From: Verrucomicrobiota bacterium
Lineage (GTDB): Bacteria > Verrucomicrobiota > Verrucomicrobiia > Opitutales > Opitutaceae
Direction of reading: 5' to 3'
NCBI GenBank assembly: GCA_016871755.1
Contig: VHCJ01000001.1
Location: forward strand, 1-64,000
Length of the DNA stretch: 64,000 nucleotides
This document shows positions 20,183 to 28,608 of the stretch, piece by piece (the first letter of the stretch is position 1; each line of letters starts with the position of its first letter). The translations under genes and the position numbers were made by a program. The notes beneath the pieces were generated by a model that did no database searches, was not told the DNA's origin, and saw nothing but the letters and a program-made list of their open reading frames with translations.

Positions 20183-21306
20183 ACCGCCTCCATTCCCGGT
20201 TGCGCCGCCGGTCGCGGCCGGGATGCCGCGATCGACTCCAGATCGTTGGCCAGCACCGCCGCCGCATCGACCGCCTGCTGGGACCGCAACGCCGCCCGGT
20301 GCGCGGCGAGGGCCTGCGGATCCGCCAGCAGCGTCCGCACGACGGCCGTGAGTTCCACGAGGCGCCCCTGCGGCAGTTGCCGCCCGCCGCCGTCCTGGAC
20401 AAAGGCCACGGCGTTCGCCGTCTGATGATTGTCCGCCGCCTGCGGATACGGCACCAACACTGCGGGCGTTTCCGTGCGCACGAGTTCCGCGATCGTTCCG
20501 GCCCCCGCGCGGGAGACCGCAAGATCGGCGGCCGACAACACCGTGGCCATGCGATCCGAAAACGGGACCTCAATCACGCGCACCTCGCCCCCCTCGCGAT
20601 CGCGCAGCGGGCGCACCTCCGCCGCGCCCTTGCCGAGCCCGGTGAGGCAATAGAGCTGGATGCCGCTCTCCGCGAGTTCCGCTGCCGCCCCGCGGGCCCA
20701 CGTATTGAGGGCCGACGCGCCCTGACTGCCGCCGAGCACGACCACGACGGGTCGGTCGACGAGAAGACCCAGTGTGCGCCGCGCTCCCTCGACCGGTTCA
20801 CGCCGGAACTCGCGGCGCAACGGCAGGCCCGACTCACGCACCGCGCCGCGGCGGGCGGATCGGAGTGCGACTCCCGGGGGGAGATACACGCGGCGGGCGA
20901 GCCGCCCCAGGACCCGCACGGCCCGGCCGGGCACGCGATTGGCTTCGTGGAGCACGACGGGCACGCCGAGGAGCCACCCCGCCACCGCCGGGCCCACGGA
21001 CGTGAAACCGCCGAAACCGATCACCGCCGCCGGCCTCTCCCGACGCACGCGGCGCCAGCCCGCCACCAAGGCGCGGAGCTGCCCGAGTCCGAAGCGGGCC
21101 ATCCCCAGCACGCCGCCGTCGAGACCGGCGGATGCGACCGGCTCGAACACCAGCTGCGGGTACTTCTCAGCCAGACGCGCATCGACCTGCTTGCGGCTGA
21201 TCAGGAGGCGCACCTGATGCCCGCGCCGCTGCAGTTCCTCCGCCAGCGCAATCCCCGGCGCCAAGTGTCCGCCGGTGCCGCCACAGGAAATGAGGAAACG
21301 ACTCAT
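20179..21306 (-). CDS. murG: Undecaprenyldiphospho-muramoylpentapeptide GlcNAc transferase MurG
   Basis: MurG converts lipid I to lipid II at the inner face of the cytoplasmic membrane. The 375 residues from the ATG at 21306 include ISCGGTGGHLAPGIALAEEL, the GFGGFTSVGPAVAG and VVLHEANRVPGRA blocks, VVVLGGSQGASALN and SRAGAGTIAELV, all typical of the GT28 fold. A longer frame runs upstream into ftsW but has no family similarity. The start overlaps the ftsW stop by 4 nt and the stop overlaps murB by 4 nt. Confidence 0.96.
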   Translation of the reverse strand: MSRFLISCGGTGGHLAPGIALAEELQRRGHQVRLLISRKQVDARLAEKYPQLVFEPVASAGLDGGVLGMARFGLGQLRALVAGWRRVRRERPAAVIGFGGFTSVGPAVAGWLLGVPVVLHEANRVPGRAVRVLGRLARRVYLPPGVALRSARRGAVRESGLPLRREFRREPVEGARRTLGLLVDRPVVVVLGGSQGASALNTWARGAAAELAESGIQLYCLTGLGKGAAEVRPLRDREGGEVRVIEVPFSDRMATVLSAADLAVSRAGAGTIAELVRTETPAVLVPYPQAADNHQTANAVAFVQDGGGRQLPQGRLVELTAVVRTLLADPQALAAHRAALRSQQAVDAAAVLANDLESIAASRPRPAAQPGMEAV

Positions 21307-22469
21307 GCTGTCACCTCCTCCAGCCCGCGCGTCGAAAGTCCCGCGCCCGGCTTCCCCCACGATCGCTGCGTATTCACGAGGATGCCAAGGATCAACCCCA
21401 TCAGCACGAGGTTGGAAAGACCTGCGCTGATGAAAGGCAGCGACATGCCCTTGGTCGGAAGGATGCCGGTCACCACGCCCAGATTGATGACCGCCTGGAG
21501 CAGCATGAGCAGCAGGCACCCGGCCACCAGCAGGTAGTGGAAGAGGTTCGGCGCCCGCCGCAGGTGAATCAGCCCCGCGATGAACATGACAAGGAACACG
21601 GCCACCACTCCCAGCGTGAACCAAAGTCCGAGTTCCTCGCCCACCACCGCGAAGACGAAGTCCGTGTGCGCCTCGGGCAGGAAATTCATCTGTTGCCGCC
21701 CCTGCCCCAGACCCGCTCCCTCCGTCCCCCCCACCGCGAACGCCGCAAGCGACTGATAGAGCTGGTAGGTTCCCGACTGCTTGTTGCCCTCGACATCGAG
21801 GAAGGCCATGAAGCGGCGCAGGCGGTTGGGGTTGTGGATCACGAGCACGGCGAAAGCGACGCCCGCCGCCATGACCGCCGGCAGGATGTAGCGCCACCGC
21901 GCCCCGGCGAGGAACATGAGCACCACCCCCACCGAAAACACCAGCGCCGCCGTGCCGAAGTCCGGTTCAAGGACGATCAGCGAGGCAAAGGCCACGACGA
22001 TCAGCAGGGGCTGGGCGAAGCCGCGCCAGAAGTCCGAGAGTCTCGTCTGGTTCGCCGCGAGGAAGTGCGCGAGGCAGAACACCATCGCGAGCTTGCCGAG
22101 CTCCGACACTTGGAAACGCAAGCCGCCCAACCCGAGCCAGCGTCGACTGCCCTTCACTGAGATGCCGAGCCCGGGAATCAGCACCAGCACGAGCAGCAGC
22201 AACGACACCCCTCCCACCACCCAGATGTAGCGGCGCGACAGTTCCAGATCCACCCGGCTCGCCACCCAGCCGACCCCCACCGCCAGGCCGACCCCGATCA
22301 ACTGCTTCGTCACGTAGAAGAGCGGCCCCTGCTTGAAAGCCGCACTCGCACTGAAGAGGATCGTGATCCCAAGGAAGGTCAGCGCCACCGCGCAGACGAC
22401 GATCACCGCCACCGGACTCAGGCTGAGCCGCGGGCGGGGAGAGTCGTTCGACGCGCCAGAGCCGATCAT
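21303..22469 (-). CDS. ftsW: Septal peptidoglycan polymerase FtsW (SEDS family)
   Basis: FtsW is the SEDS glycosyltransferase that polymerises septal lipid II together with FtsI. The 388 residues have about ten transmembrane helices. Signature segments are KGSRRWLGLGGLRFQVSELGK, FLPEAHTDFVFAVVGEELG and GILPTKGMSLPFISAGLSNL. The C-terminus is a short cytoplasmic tail. It follows the LysM lipoprotein gene after 60 nt. Confidence 0.96.
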   Translation of the reverse strand: MIGSGASNDSPRPRLSLSPVAVIVVCAVALTFLGITILFSASAAFKQGPLFYVTKQLIGVGLAVGVGWVASRVDLELSRRYIWVVGGVSLLLLVLVLIPGLGISVKGSRRWLGLGGLRFQVSELGKLAMVFCLAHFLAANQTRLSDFWRGFAQPLLIVVAFASLIVLEPDFGTAALVFSVGVVLMFLAGARWRYILPAVMAAGVAFAVLVIHNPNRLRRFMAFLDVEGNKQSGTYQLYQSLAAFAVGGTEGAGLGQGRQQMNFLPEAHTDFVFAVVGEELGLWFTLGVVAVFLVMFIAGLIHLRRAPNLFHYLLVAGCLLLMLLQAVINLGVVTGILPTKGMSLPFISAGLSNLVLMGLILGILVNTQRSWGKPGAGLSTRGLEEVTA

Positions 22470-22529
22470 CGCGGGAAATTCAGGAAGGATGACGCAGGAC
22501 GGGAGGGAGAAATGACACGGTGGATTCGC

Positions 22530-23597
22530 TCACGCTCGGCTCACGGCGTCCCCACCCTTCGGCGTCTCCTGCACCTGAATCACCGGCACCTCGGGCGCCG
22601 GCGTCAGGGGGGACTCGTTCGCCGGCGTCGCCACGGGGAGGAAGGGGCTCGACGCATCCGCCGGTGTCGCCGACGAAGCCGACGCGGGCACCGCCACGGG
22701 CGCCGTCGCCTTCCGACCGGGAATCACCAGTTCCTGTCCCGGGCGGATCCGCGAGGGGTCCGCGATGTTGTTCGCCGTCGCCAGGGCTCCCACTGTCACG
22801 CCGTAAAGCTTGCGGATTGAGTCGAGGCTCTCCCCCGGCTTCACGACGTGCACCAGCGCGCCATTCGCGTTGACGGTCGCGGCCGCCGGTGGAGCGGGCT
22901 TCGCCACGCTCGGCTCCGGCAACGCCATCCCCGGCTCCGGCACCGTCAAACGCTGCCCGACCCGCACCAGATCCGACTTCAAGCCGTTCAGGCGCTTGAG
23001 CGTCGCAATCGTCGTGCCGTGCTGGCGCGCAATCGTTCCAAGGGTGTCGCCCCCCTTCACCACGTGCACCCGCGCGTCATCGCCCGACGGGGCCGTCGTC
23101 GCCGCCGCGCGCTTCGGCGCCGGGACGAGGAGTTTCTGGCCGACCGCGAGGGTCGCCGACGGAGAGAGCCGGTTCGCCTCGGCGACCTCCGCGACCGTGA
23201 GATTGTAGCGCCGCGCCACCGTCCAAAGGCTGTCCCCGCGTACCACCACGTGCGTGCGCGCCGGGGTCACCCCTTCCGCCGTCGGTGCCGCTCCGGGCGT
23301 AACCGCTCCGGGCCGGAGCGGACTGAAGCGCACCGTTGCATCGGCGGGAACCGGTGCGGTGGCGCCCGCGGGCGCCGCCACGGGAGGCGGTGCGCTCTCC
23401 GCCAACGGCGCCACGGCCGCGAGGTCGGATGGCCCCTCCACGGGCGCCGGCGCCACGGCGTCCGCCGCCGTCACGGTATCGGCCGGAGTCGGCGGAGCCT
23501 TCCGGGCCGTCGTGCGGCAGCCGGGCACGGCGAAGATCACGAGGAAGACCCCGAGGTGCACCGCGAGGACGACGCCGAAGATGTGGAGGATTTTCAT
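22530..23597 (-). CDS. Lipoprotein with three LysM domains, inside the dcw cluster
   Basis: This is a predicted peptidoglycan-binding envelope protein of 355 residues. The N-terminal segment MKILHIFGVVLAVHLGVFLV ends in the lipobox-like VPGC with Cys27. An Ala/Pro-rich linker follows. Three LysM repeats start near 116 (VVRGDSLWTVARRYNLT), 177 (VVKGGDTLGTIARQHGTT) and 248 (VVKPGESLDSIRKLYGVT). A Pro/Ala-rich tail ends the protein. There is no hydrolase domain. Its place between the murD-like gene and ftsW suggests a septal or wall-anchoring role, but this is inferred from position only. Confidence 0.9.
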   Translation of the reverse strand: MKILHIFGVVLAVHLGVFLVIFAVPGCRTTARKAPPTPADTVTAADAVAPAPVEGPSDLAAVAPLAESAPPPVAAPAGATAPVPADATVRFSPLRPGAVTPGAAPTAEGVTPARTHVVVRGDSLWTVARRYNLTVAEVAEANRLSPSATLAVGQKLLVPAPKRAAATTAPSGDDARVHVVKGGDTLGTIARQHGTTIATLKRLNGLKSDLVRVGQRLTVPEPGMALPEPSVAKPAPPAAATVNANGALVHVVKPGESLDSIRKLYGVTVGALATANNIADPSRIRPGQELVIPGRKATAPVAVPASASSATPADASSPFLPVATPANESPLTPAPEVPVIQVQETPKGGDAVSRA

Positions 23598-23650
23598 GAT
23601 CGAAGAATGGAATCAAGGACGGCCCGAGGCCATGGGAAAGAAGGGTCGTG

Positions 23651-24493
23651 TCAGGTCGCCGCGAAGCGTTGCGCCGCAGCGTAGAGGATGCTCTCGCGCA
23701 GGCCGGCGGCGCGCCACCACGCGGCGGCCAGAAGGAAGGTCTCCCGCGCCGGTTCGCTTTCAAAGGGCGTGTGCCGGAGCAGCACGTCGCCGGAGGCCTC
23801 ATCCGTTGTCACCCGGGAATCGGAGGGAAGGGTCTGACCGAGACGATCGGCCCAGCGCTGAACCGTCTCGCCCGCGAAGACTTCCCCGCCCACCGCCCGT
23901 TCAAACATCCGCCAGCCCGCCGCAAAGGCCGCCGCCATGGAGCCATGACGACCCGACTCCTCCTCCAGCAGATTCGTCCAAATCACTGCGTCCGCCCGCA
24001 GGTGGCGCAGGGGAAGCGCGGCGCCGGCGTCCATCCGGCTGACCAGGATCGAGTCGGGTGCACCGCCGCGCCGGGAGGCCACCACGCCCGCGAGCCCGCC
24101 GTCCGCCCGCTCCGCACCGACCACGTCGTGGCCGGCCAGATGGAGAGCCTCCGTGAGGAGTCGCACCAACCGCGTCTTGCCCCGCGTGCCAGTGACCACC
24201 AGCAGTCGTCCGCGCCAGAGGAGCGGGGCAAGGTCGTTCTCGTGCAGCACGACGAGCCCGCCCTCGCCGCGCGCCGCGCTTGCCGGCGGCAGGCGGCCCT
24301 CGTCCGACCCGGCCGCCACCACGGCGAGACCCGGCGCCGGATCGCCGTGCACCGCCTCAAGGCGATCCTGCCGCCAGACTTCCACGCCAAGCCCACTGAG
24401 AAGGGCGGTGACGCCCGCCGCGGCGGGTTCCGAGCCGACCACCGCGACGGGCCGGGCGAGCAACAGAGTCAGGAAGGATGGAGGCTGGAGCAT
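23651..24493 (-). CDS. Truncated, degenerate MurD-like protein
   Basis: At the murD position this ORF encodes only 280 residues (MurD is about 450). It keeps a Rossmann-like N-domain (PVAVVGSEPAAAG), a P-loop TGTRGKT (101-107, usually GTNGKT) and a middle-domain trace IWTNLLEEESGRHGSM (171-186). That trace aligns with the family motif TNxxxDHLDRHGS but has lost the DHLD residues. A helical stretch (RETFLLAAAWWRAAG) matches the end of the central domain. The whole C-terminal ligase domain is missing, and only 53 nt separate the stop from the LysM gene, so no frameshifted remainder exists. Ligase activity is unlikely. It lies 6 nt after mraY. Confidence 0.8.
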   Translation of the reverse strand: MLQPPSFLTLLLARPVAVVGSEPAAAGVTALLSGLGVEVWRQDRLEAVHGDPAPGLAVVAAGSDEGRLPPASAARGEGGLVVLHENDLAPLLWRGRLLVVTGTRGKTRLVRLLTEALHLAGHDVVGAERADGGLAGVVASRRGGAPDSILVSRMDAGAALPLRHLRADAVIWTNLLEEESGRHGSMAAAFAAGWRMFERAVGGEVFAGETVQRWADRLGQTLPSDSRVTTDEASGDVLLRHTPFESEPARETFLLAAAWWRAAGLRESILYAAAQRFAAT

Positions 24494-24499
24494 CGTCGT

Positions 24500-25618
24500 T
24501 CAGCGCAGTTTCAGCGTTCCCAAACCCACCAGGGCGCACAGGAGCGAGATGACCCAGAAACGCAGCACCACCTTGGTCTCCGGCCAGCCCTTTTTCTGGA
24601 AGTGATGGTGCAGCGGAGCCATGAGGAAAAAGCGTCGGCCCTCGCCGGTCGGGCTGCGCCGCTTCGTCCACTTGAAGACCCCGACCTGGATGATCACCGA
24701 GACGGCCTCCGCGACGAAGACGCCGCCGACGATCGCCAAGGTGAGCGGCTGCTGCACCATGAACGCGATCACGCCGATCAGCCCACCCAGGGCCAGCGAG
24801 CCGGTGTCGCCCATGAAGACTTCCGCCGGATGCGAGTTGAACCACAGGAACGCCATGCCCGCACCGGCCAAGGCGCCGCACACCACCGCCAATTCGCCCG
24901 TACCCGGGACGTGGCCGATCAGGAGGTACTCCGCGATCCGGAAGTTGCCCGCCGCATACGCCATGATCCCGTAGACCAGCGCCACCGTGATCGTGCAGCC
25001 GATCGCCAGGCCATCCAGACCGTCCGTGAGGTTGATCGCGTTCGAGAAACCCACGATCCAGAGGAACATCAGGATGAACAACGCCACCACCGGAAGCCCG
25101 ACGATGAGAGGCACCTTGAGGAAGGGGATCCAGAGCTCGCGGATCGGCCCCGCGCTCATCGGATGCCACGCCAGCACCACCAACGCGGCCAGCGTCACGA
25201 GGGTCTGCCAGACGATCTTCTCCCGCGAGGAGATGCCGGCGCGGTTGCCCCGCCGCACTTTCAGGTAATCGTCCCGGAAACCGACGGCCGTGAGCGAGGC
25301 ATAGACGCCAAGCGCAACCAGCACCCAGATGTTCGGGGTGGCCCACAGGAGAACGCTCACCGAGACCGCCGCAAAGATCATCAGGCCGCCCATCGTCGGC
25401 GTGTGCTTCTTGTCGAAGCGCTGCGCGAGGTCGCCCGTCCGGTCGTCGTCATAGCTCGGGCCAAACTTCAGCCGCCGGAGCCAGGCGATCAGCATCGGCC
25501 CGATCACGAAGCCGACCACCAGCGCGGTCATCGCGGCCAGCAGGGTGCGCAGGGTGATGAAGCGCAGGAGGCGGAGGGGACCGAACAGGTCTTCGAATTC
25601 GGCGAGATAGCTCAGCAT
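24500..25618 (-). CDS. mraY: Phospho-MurNAc-pentapeptide translocase MraY
   Basis: MraY makes lipid I on undecaprenyl phosphate in the inner membrane. The 372 residues from the ATG at 25618 have about ten transmembrane helices. They keep KKHTPTMGG, the catalytic FSNAINLTDGLDGLAIG, FMGDTGSLALGG and the HHH-containing PLHHHFQKKGWPETKV. The longer frame upstream is shadow sequence within murF. The gap to murF is 13 nt. All active-site blocks are intact. Confidence 0.96.
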   Translation of the reverse strand: MLSYLAEFEDLFGPLRLLRFITLRTLLAAMTALVVGFVIGPMLIAWLRRLKFGPSYDDDRTGDLAQRFDKKHTPTMGGLMIFAAVSVSVLLWATPNIWVLVALGVYASLTAVGFRDDYLKVRRGNRAGISSREKIVWQTLVTLAALVVLAWHPMSAGPIRELWIPFLKVPLIVGLPVVALFILMFLWIVGFSNAINLTDGLDGLAIGCTITVALVYGIMAYAAGNFRIAEYLLIGHVPGTGELAVVCGALAGAGMAFLWFNSHPAEVFMGDTGSLALGGLIGVIAFMVQQPLTLAIVGGVFVAEAVSVIIQVGVFKWTKRRSPTGEGRRFFLMAPLHHHFQKKGWPETKVVLRFWVISLLCALVGLGTLKLR

Positions 25619-25631
25619 GGCATCACGGTGC

Positions 25632-27005
25632 TCAGTGTCCGGCCTCCCCCAGCGCGCGCTCCAGCGCATGTCGGCGGCTGCCCTTGACGAAGATCGATCC
25701 GCGGAAGGCCGCGACCCGCGGGGCGAGGCTCGCTGCATCGGCCACGAGCTCGATGCGCTGCGGGTCCACGCCCGCATCCGCCGCCCCGGCCCGCACCGCC
25801 TCGCCGTAGCCGCCCACGAAGCAACACCGGTCTCCCGGACGGAGCGGCAGCCGGCGACCCAGTTCGCGGTGATGGCGCTCGGCCTCCGCCCCAAGTTCCT
25901 CCATCGCGCCGAGCACGAGGAACCGCGGTGCGCCGGCCGGAGCGACGCGCACGAAGGCGTCCAACGCATCCGCCATCGAAGCCGGGTTGGCGTTGTAGCA
26001 GTCGACGTAAACGAGCCGATCCCCGTGCCGCCGGACCTCCGCCCGGAGGTCGCCGGACCTCCACTCCGCCAGCCGCCGCCGCAGGGAGTCGACCGGCAGG
26101 CCCAGCCGCAGGGCCACGAGGAGGGCGAGCACCGCGTTCCGGGCCAGCCCGTCCGAAACCAAACCCATCGTGAACGGCGTCTCGGGCACTGCGGAGAGCC
26201 GGAGCTCCGTCTCCTCCGCGTGCCGCACGAGGAGATAGCGCGCCCGTTCCGCTCCGATCGGCTCGCGCAGGGCCGCCGGATCTTCCACCTGCTCCGCCCG
26301 AAGGCTCGAAACCGTCAAATCCCGGAACGCCGCGTACTGTCGGCACTCCGCCGGAAAGACCGCGACCCGAGCGGCCCGGGGCAACTCCGCCTTCTCCCGC
26401 GCCACTCCCTCCAGCGATCCCAGCGCCTCCAGGTGCGCCGGACCCACCATCGTGATGATCGCAAGGTCCGGCTCGATCATCGCCGCGAGCGGCGGCATAT
26501 CCCCGGGCCCGCTGATGCCCGCCTCCACCACCGCGTACGCGTGCTCCTGCGGATCAAGCCGCAGGAGGGTCAGGGGCACGCCGAGATGGTTGTTCAGGTT
26601 GCCCCGCGTCGGGAGGACCCGCGGTTCGCCGCCCAGCAACTGCGCCAAGAGGTTCTTGGTCGAAGTCTTGCCCGCACTGCCCGAGATGCCGATCACTGGA
26701 CCCCGGAAACGGCGACGATGCTCCCGCGCCGCCGCCTGCAGCGCCAACAGGGGATCAGCCACCACCAACTGCGGCAGGGGCTCCTCCGTTGACGCCCGCG
26801 CCACGAGGGCCGCCGAGGCCCCTTTCGCCCGCGCCTCGGCGAGAAAGGCATGTCCGTCCCGGCGCTCCGTGCGCAGCGCCACGAATACGTCGCCCGGCTG
26901 CAGGGTCCGCGTGTCCTGCGTAAAGCCGGTCAGGCCGCGCTCCGGGCGCCGGGTCCACACCCCGCCAGTCGCGCGGGCCAGAAATTCGGGACTGAACGTC
27001 GGCAT
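25632..27005 (-). CDS. murF: UDP-MurNAc-tripeptide--D-Ala-D-Ala ligase MurF
   Basis: MurF adds D-Ala-D-Ala to complete the UDP-MurNAc-pentapeptide. The 457 residues keep the P-loop GSAGKTSTK, GNLNNHLGVPLTLLRLD and ITMVGPAHLEALGSLEGVAREK, whose Lys is the expected carbamylation site. CYNANPASMADALDAF and the C-terminal VKGSRRHALE are also present. Some positions are relaxed: the usual MNHPGE is ISGPGD and the GxHNxxN block has lost its His. Overall the enzyme looks functional, in contrast to its MurE and MurD neighbours. Confidence 0.93.
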   Translation of the reverse strand: MPTFSPEFLARATGGVWTRRPERGLTGFTQDTRTLQPGDVFVALRTERRDGHAFLAEARAKGASAALVARASTEEPLPQLVVADPLLALQAAAREHRRRFRGPVIGISGSAGKTSTKNLLAQLLGGEPRVLPTRGNLNNHLGVPLTLLRLDPQEHAYAVVEAGISGPGDMPPLAAMIEPDLAIITMVGPAHLEALGSLEGVAREKAELPRAARVAVFPAECRQYAAFRDLTVSSLRAEQVEDPAALREPIGAERARYLLVRHAEETELRLSAVPETPFTMGLVSDGLARNAVLALLVALRLGLPVDSLRRRLAEWRSGDLRAEVRRHGDRLVYVDCYNANPASMADALDAFVRVAPAGAPRFLVLGAMEELGAEAERHHRELGRRLPLRPGDRCCFVGGYGEAVRAGAADAGVDPQRIELVADAASLAPRVAAFRGSIFVKGSRRHALERALGEAGH

Positions 27006-27012
27006 GGGTCGC

Positions 27013-28608
27013 TCAACCTCCGCGGCACGCGCCGCGCCCCATCAGGAGTTCCCGCGCCACCCGGCGGTCATCGAAGGGAACAATCGTGTCCGCCATCTCC
27101 TGCCAGCCGTCGGGTCCGCGACCGGCGATCAGCACGGCATCACCCGGGCCCGCCATGTCGAGGGCGAGCGCGATCGCCCGGCGGCGGTCCTCGATCCACG
27201 CGACGCGCCCGGGTTCGGTCACGCCGCGCGCGAGGTCGGCAAAGACGCGCCGCACGCCTTCGGTCCGGGGGTTGTCAGCCGTCGCAATCACGAAGTCCGC
27301 GCCGCGCTGCGCCGCCGCCAGCAGCGCTGGGCGGCCGGAGCGGTCGCGGTCACCCGCCGCTCCGAGCACGGCGATCACGCGGCCCGGGACCCCAGCCCGC
27401 ACCGTCGCCAGCGCCGTCGCCAGCGGGGCGGCGGCATTCGCCGCGTCAACGACCACCCGGAAGGACTGCCCGGCCTCGACGGGCTCCATGCGGCCGGGGA
27501 TCGACGCGAGGCCACCCGCCGCCGCCACGAGGGGTCGGAGGTCGCGGCCGAGCGCCCAGAGGGCGGCCAGCGCCGCGAGCAGGTTGTCGACGTGGCGGCG
27601 CCCGATCAGGGGCGAGGCCACCGACGCCTGCCCGCCCGGCCAGACGAGGCGGAACCGCGCTCCGCCAGCCCCGCACTCCATCGCCTCCGCCCGCACGTCG
27701 GCCGATGCCGCCGACCCAAAGGTCACCACGCGCACGCCGGCCGGAATGCGCTCCCGGACCCCGGTCCCGCCCGCATCATCCGCACTCAGCACCACCACGC
27801 CCGGCTGCACGCCGAATTCGCCCGAGAGCAGCCGGGACTCGAGGGGCGCGACGGTGGCGGCATCGCGACGCGCCTCCCCCGCGTCATCCGTCCGGGGCAG
27901 GAGCACCACCGCGCCGAAGCGGACACCGAGGACGCGCTGCCGGGCGATGCCTCGGGCGCTGACCTCCACCACGGCTTCGCTGCAACCGGCGTCCCGCATC
28001 TGCGCGAGCAGGCCGAAGGTGTCCAGAGCCTCGGGCGTGGTGAGGTACGCCGGCACCGTGCGCCGACCCAGATGGTAATGGATCGAGCTGATCAGTCCGG
28101 CCCGCGGCCCGTCCGGGCGGTCGAGCAGGTGCTGCAGGAGATGCGCCACCGAGGTCTTGCCCCGGCCGCCCGTGACGCCAATCACGCCCAGCGCGGAATC
28201 GGGGAAACCGTAGAAACGCTGCGCGGCGCGCGCGAGCAGGGCGCGCGGATCGTCGACCTGCAGCGCAGTCACGCTCGACGGCAGGGACCCCGGAAGTCGC
28301 AGGGAGACGATCGCCACCGCGCCGCGGGCCACCGCCTGGCCGATGAAGTCCGAGCCATCGGCCTGGTGCCCCGGCAGCGCGAAGAAGACGTCGCCCGGCA
28401 CGACCCGGCGGCTGTCGATCGCGAGGCCCGAAACCGGCCGGGTCAGCGATCCGCGCACCGTCCGCAGTTCATCGGAGCGAAGCAGGTCCGCCAATCGCAG
28501 GCGGGACGGGATCGCGGGGCCGCTCCAGGTCGGACTTGCGCGGTCGCGGCCAGCCCGGCTGCGGGGCAACGGGCGCGCCGGCACGGGGGGAAGCAGGTAG
28601 CTGATCAT
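27013..28608 (-). CDS. MurE homologue with eroded active-site motifs
   Basis: In the murE position and full length (531 residues), with an extra N-tail of about 36, it clearly shares the MurE fold: IDSRRVVPGDVFFALPG, TTPE (190-193), RVIAVLGAAGDRDR and DNPR (445-448), the meso-DAP motif. Many catalytic positions differ from the family. The P-loop is VTGGRGKT (145-152, normally GTNGKT). EVSSHAL is EVSARGI, DHLDxHG with the carbamylated Lys region is DDAGEAR...LESRL, DYAHTPD is DAANAAA (388-394) and GKGHE is GRGPDG (496-501). It is either a highly divergent MurE or a non-catalytic relative. The start overlaps the ftsI stop by 4 nt. Confidence 0.85.
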   Translation of the reverse strand: MISYLLPPVPARPLPRSRAGRDRASPTWSGPAIPSRLRLADLLRSDELRTVRGSLTRPVSGLAIDSRRVVPGDVFFALPGHQADGSDFIGQAVARGAVAIVSLRLPGSLPSSVTALQVDDPRALLARAAQRFYGFPDSALGVIGVTGGRGKTSVAHLLQHLLDRPDGPRAGLISSIHYHLGRRTVPAYLTTPEALDTFGLLAQMRDAGCSEAVVEVSARGIARQRVLGVRFGAVVLLPRTDDAGEARRDAATVAPLESRLLSGEFGVQPGVVVLSADDAGGTGVRERIPAGVRVVTFGSAASADVRAEAMECGAGGARFRLVWPGGQASVASPLIGRRHVDNLLAALAALWALGRDLRPLVAAAGGLASIPGRMEPVEAGQSFRVVVDAANAAAPLATALATVRAGVPGRVIAVLGAAGDRDRSGRPALLAAAQRGADFVIATADNPRTEGVRRVFADLARGVTEPGRVAWIEDRRRAIALALDMAGPGDAVLIAGRGPDGWQEMADTIVPFDDRRVARELLMGRGACRGG

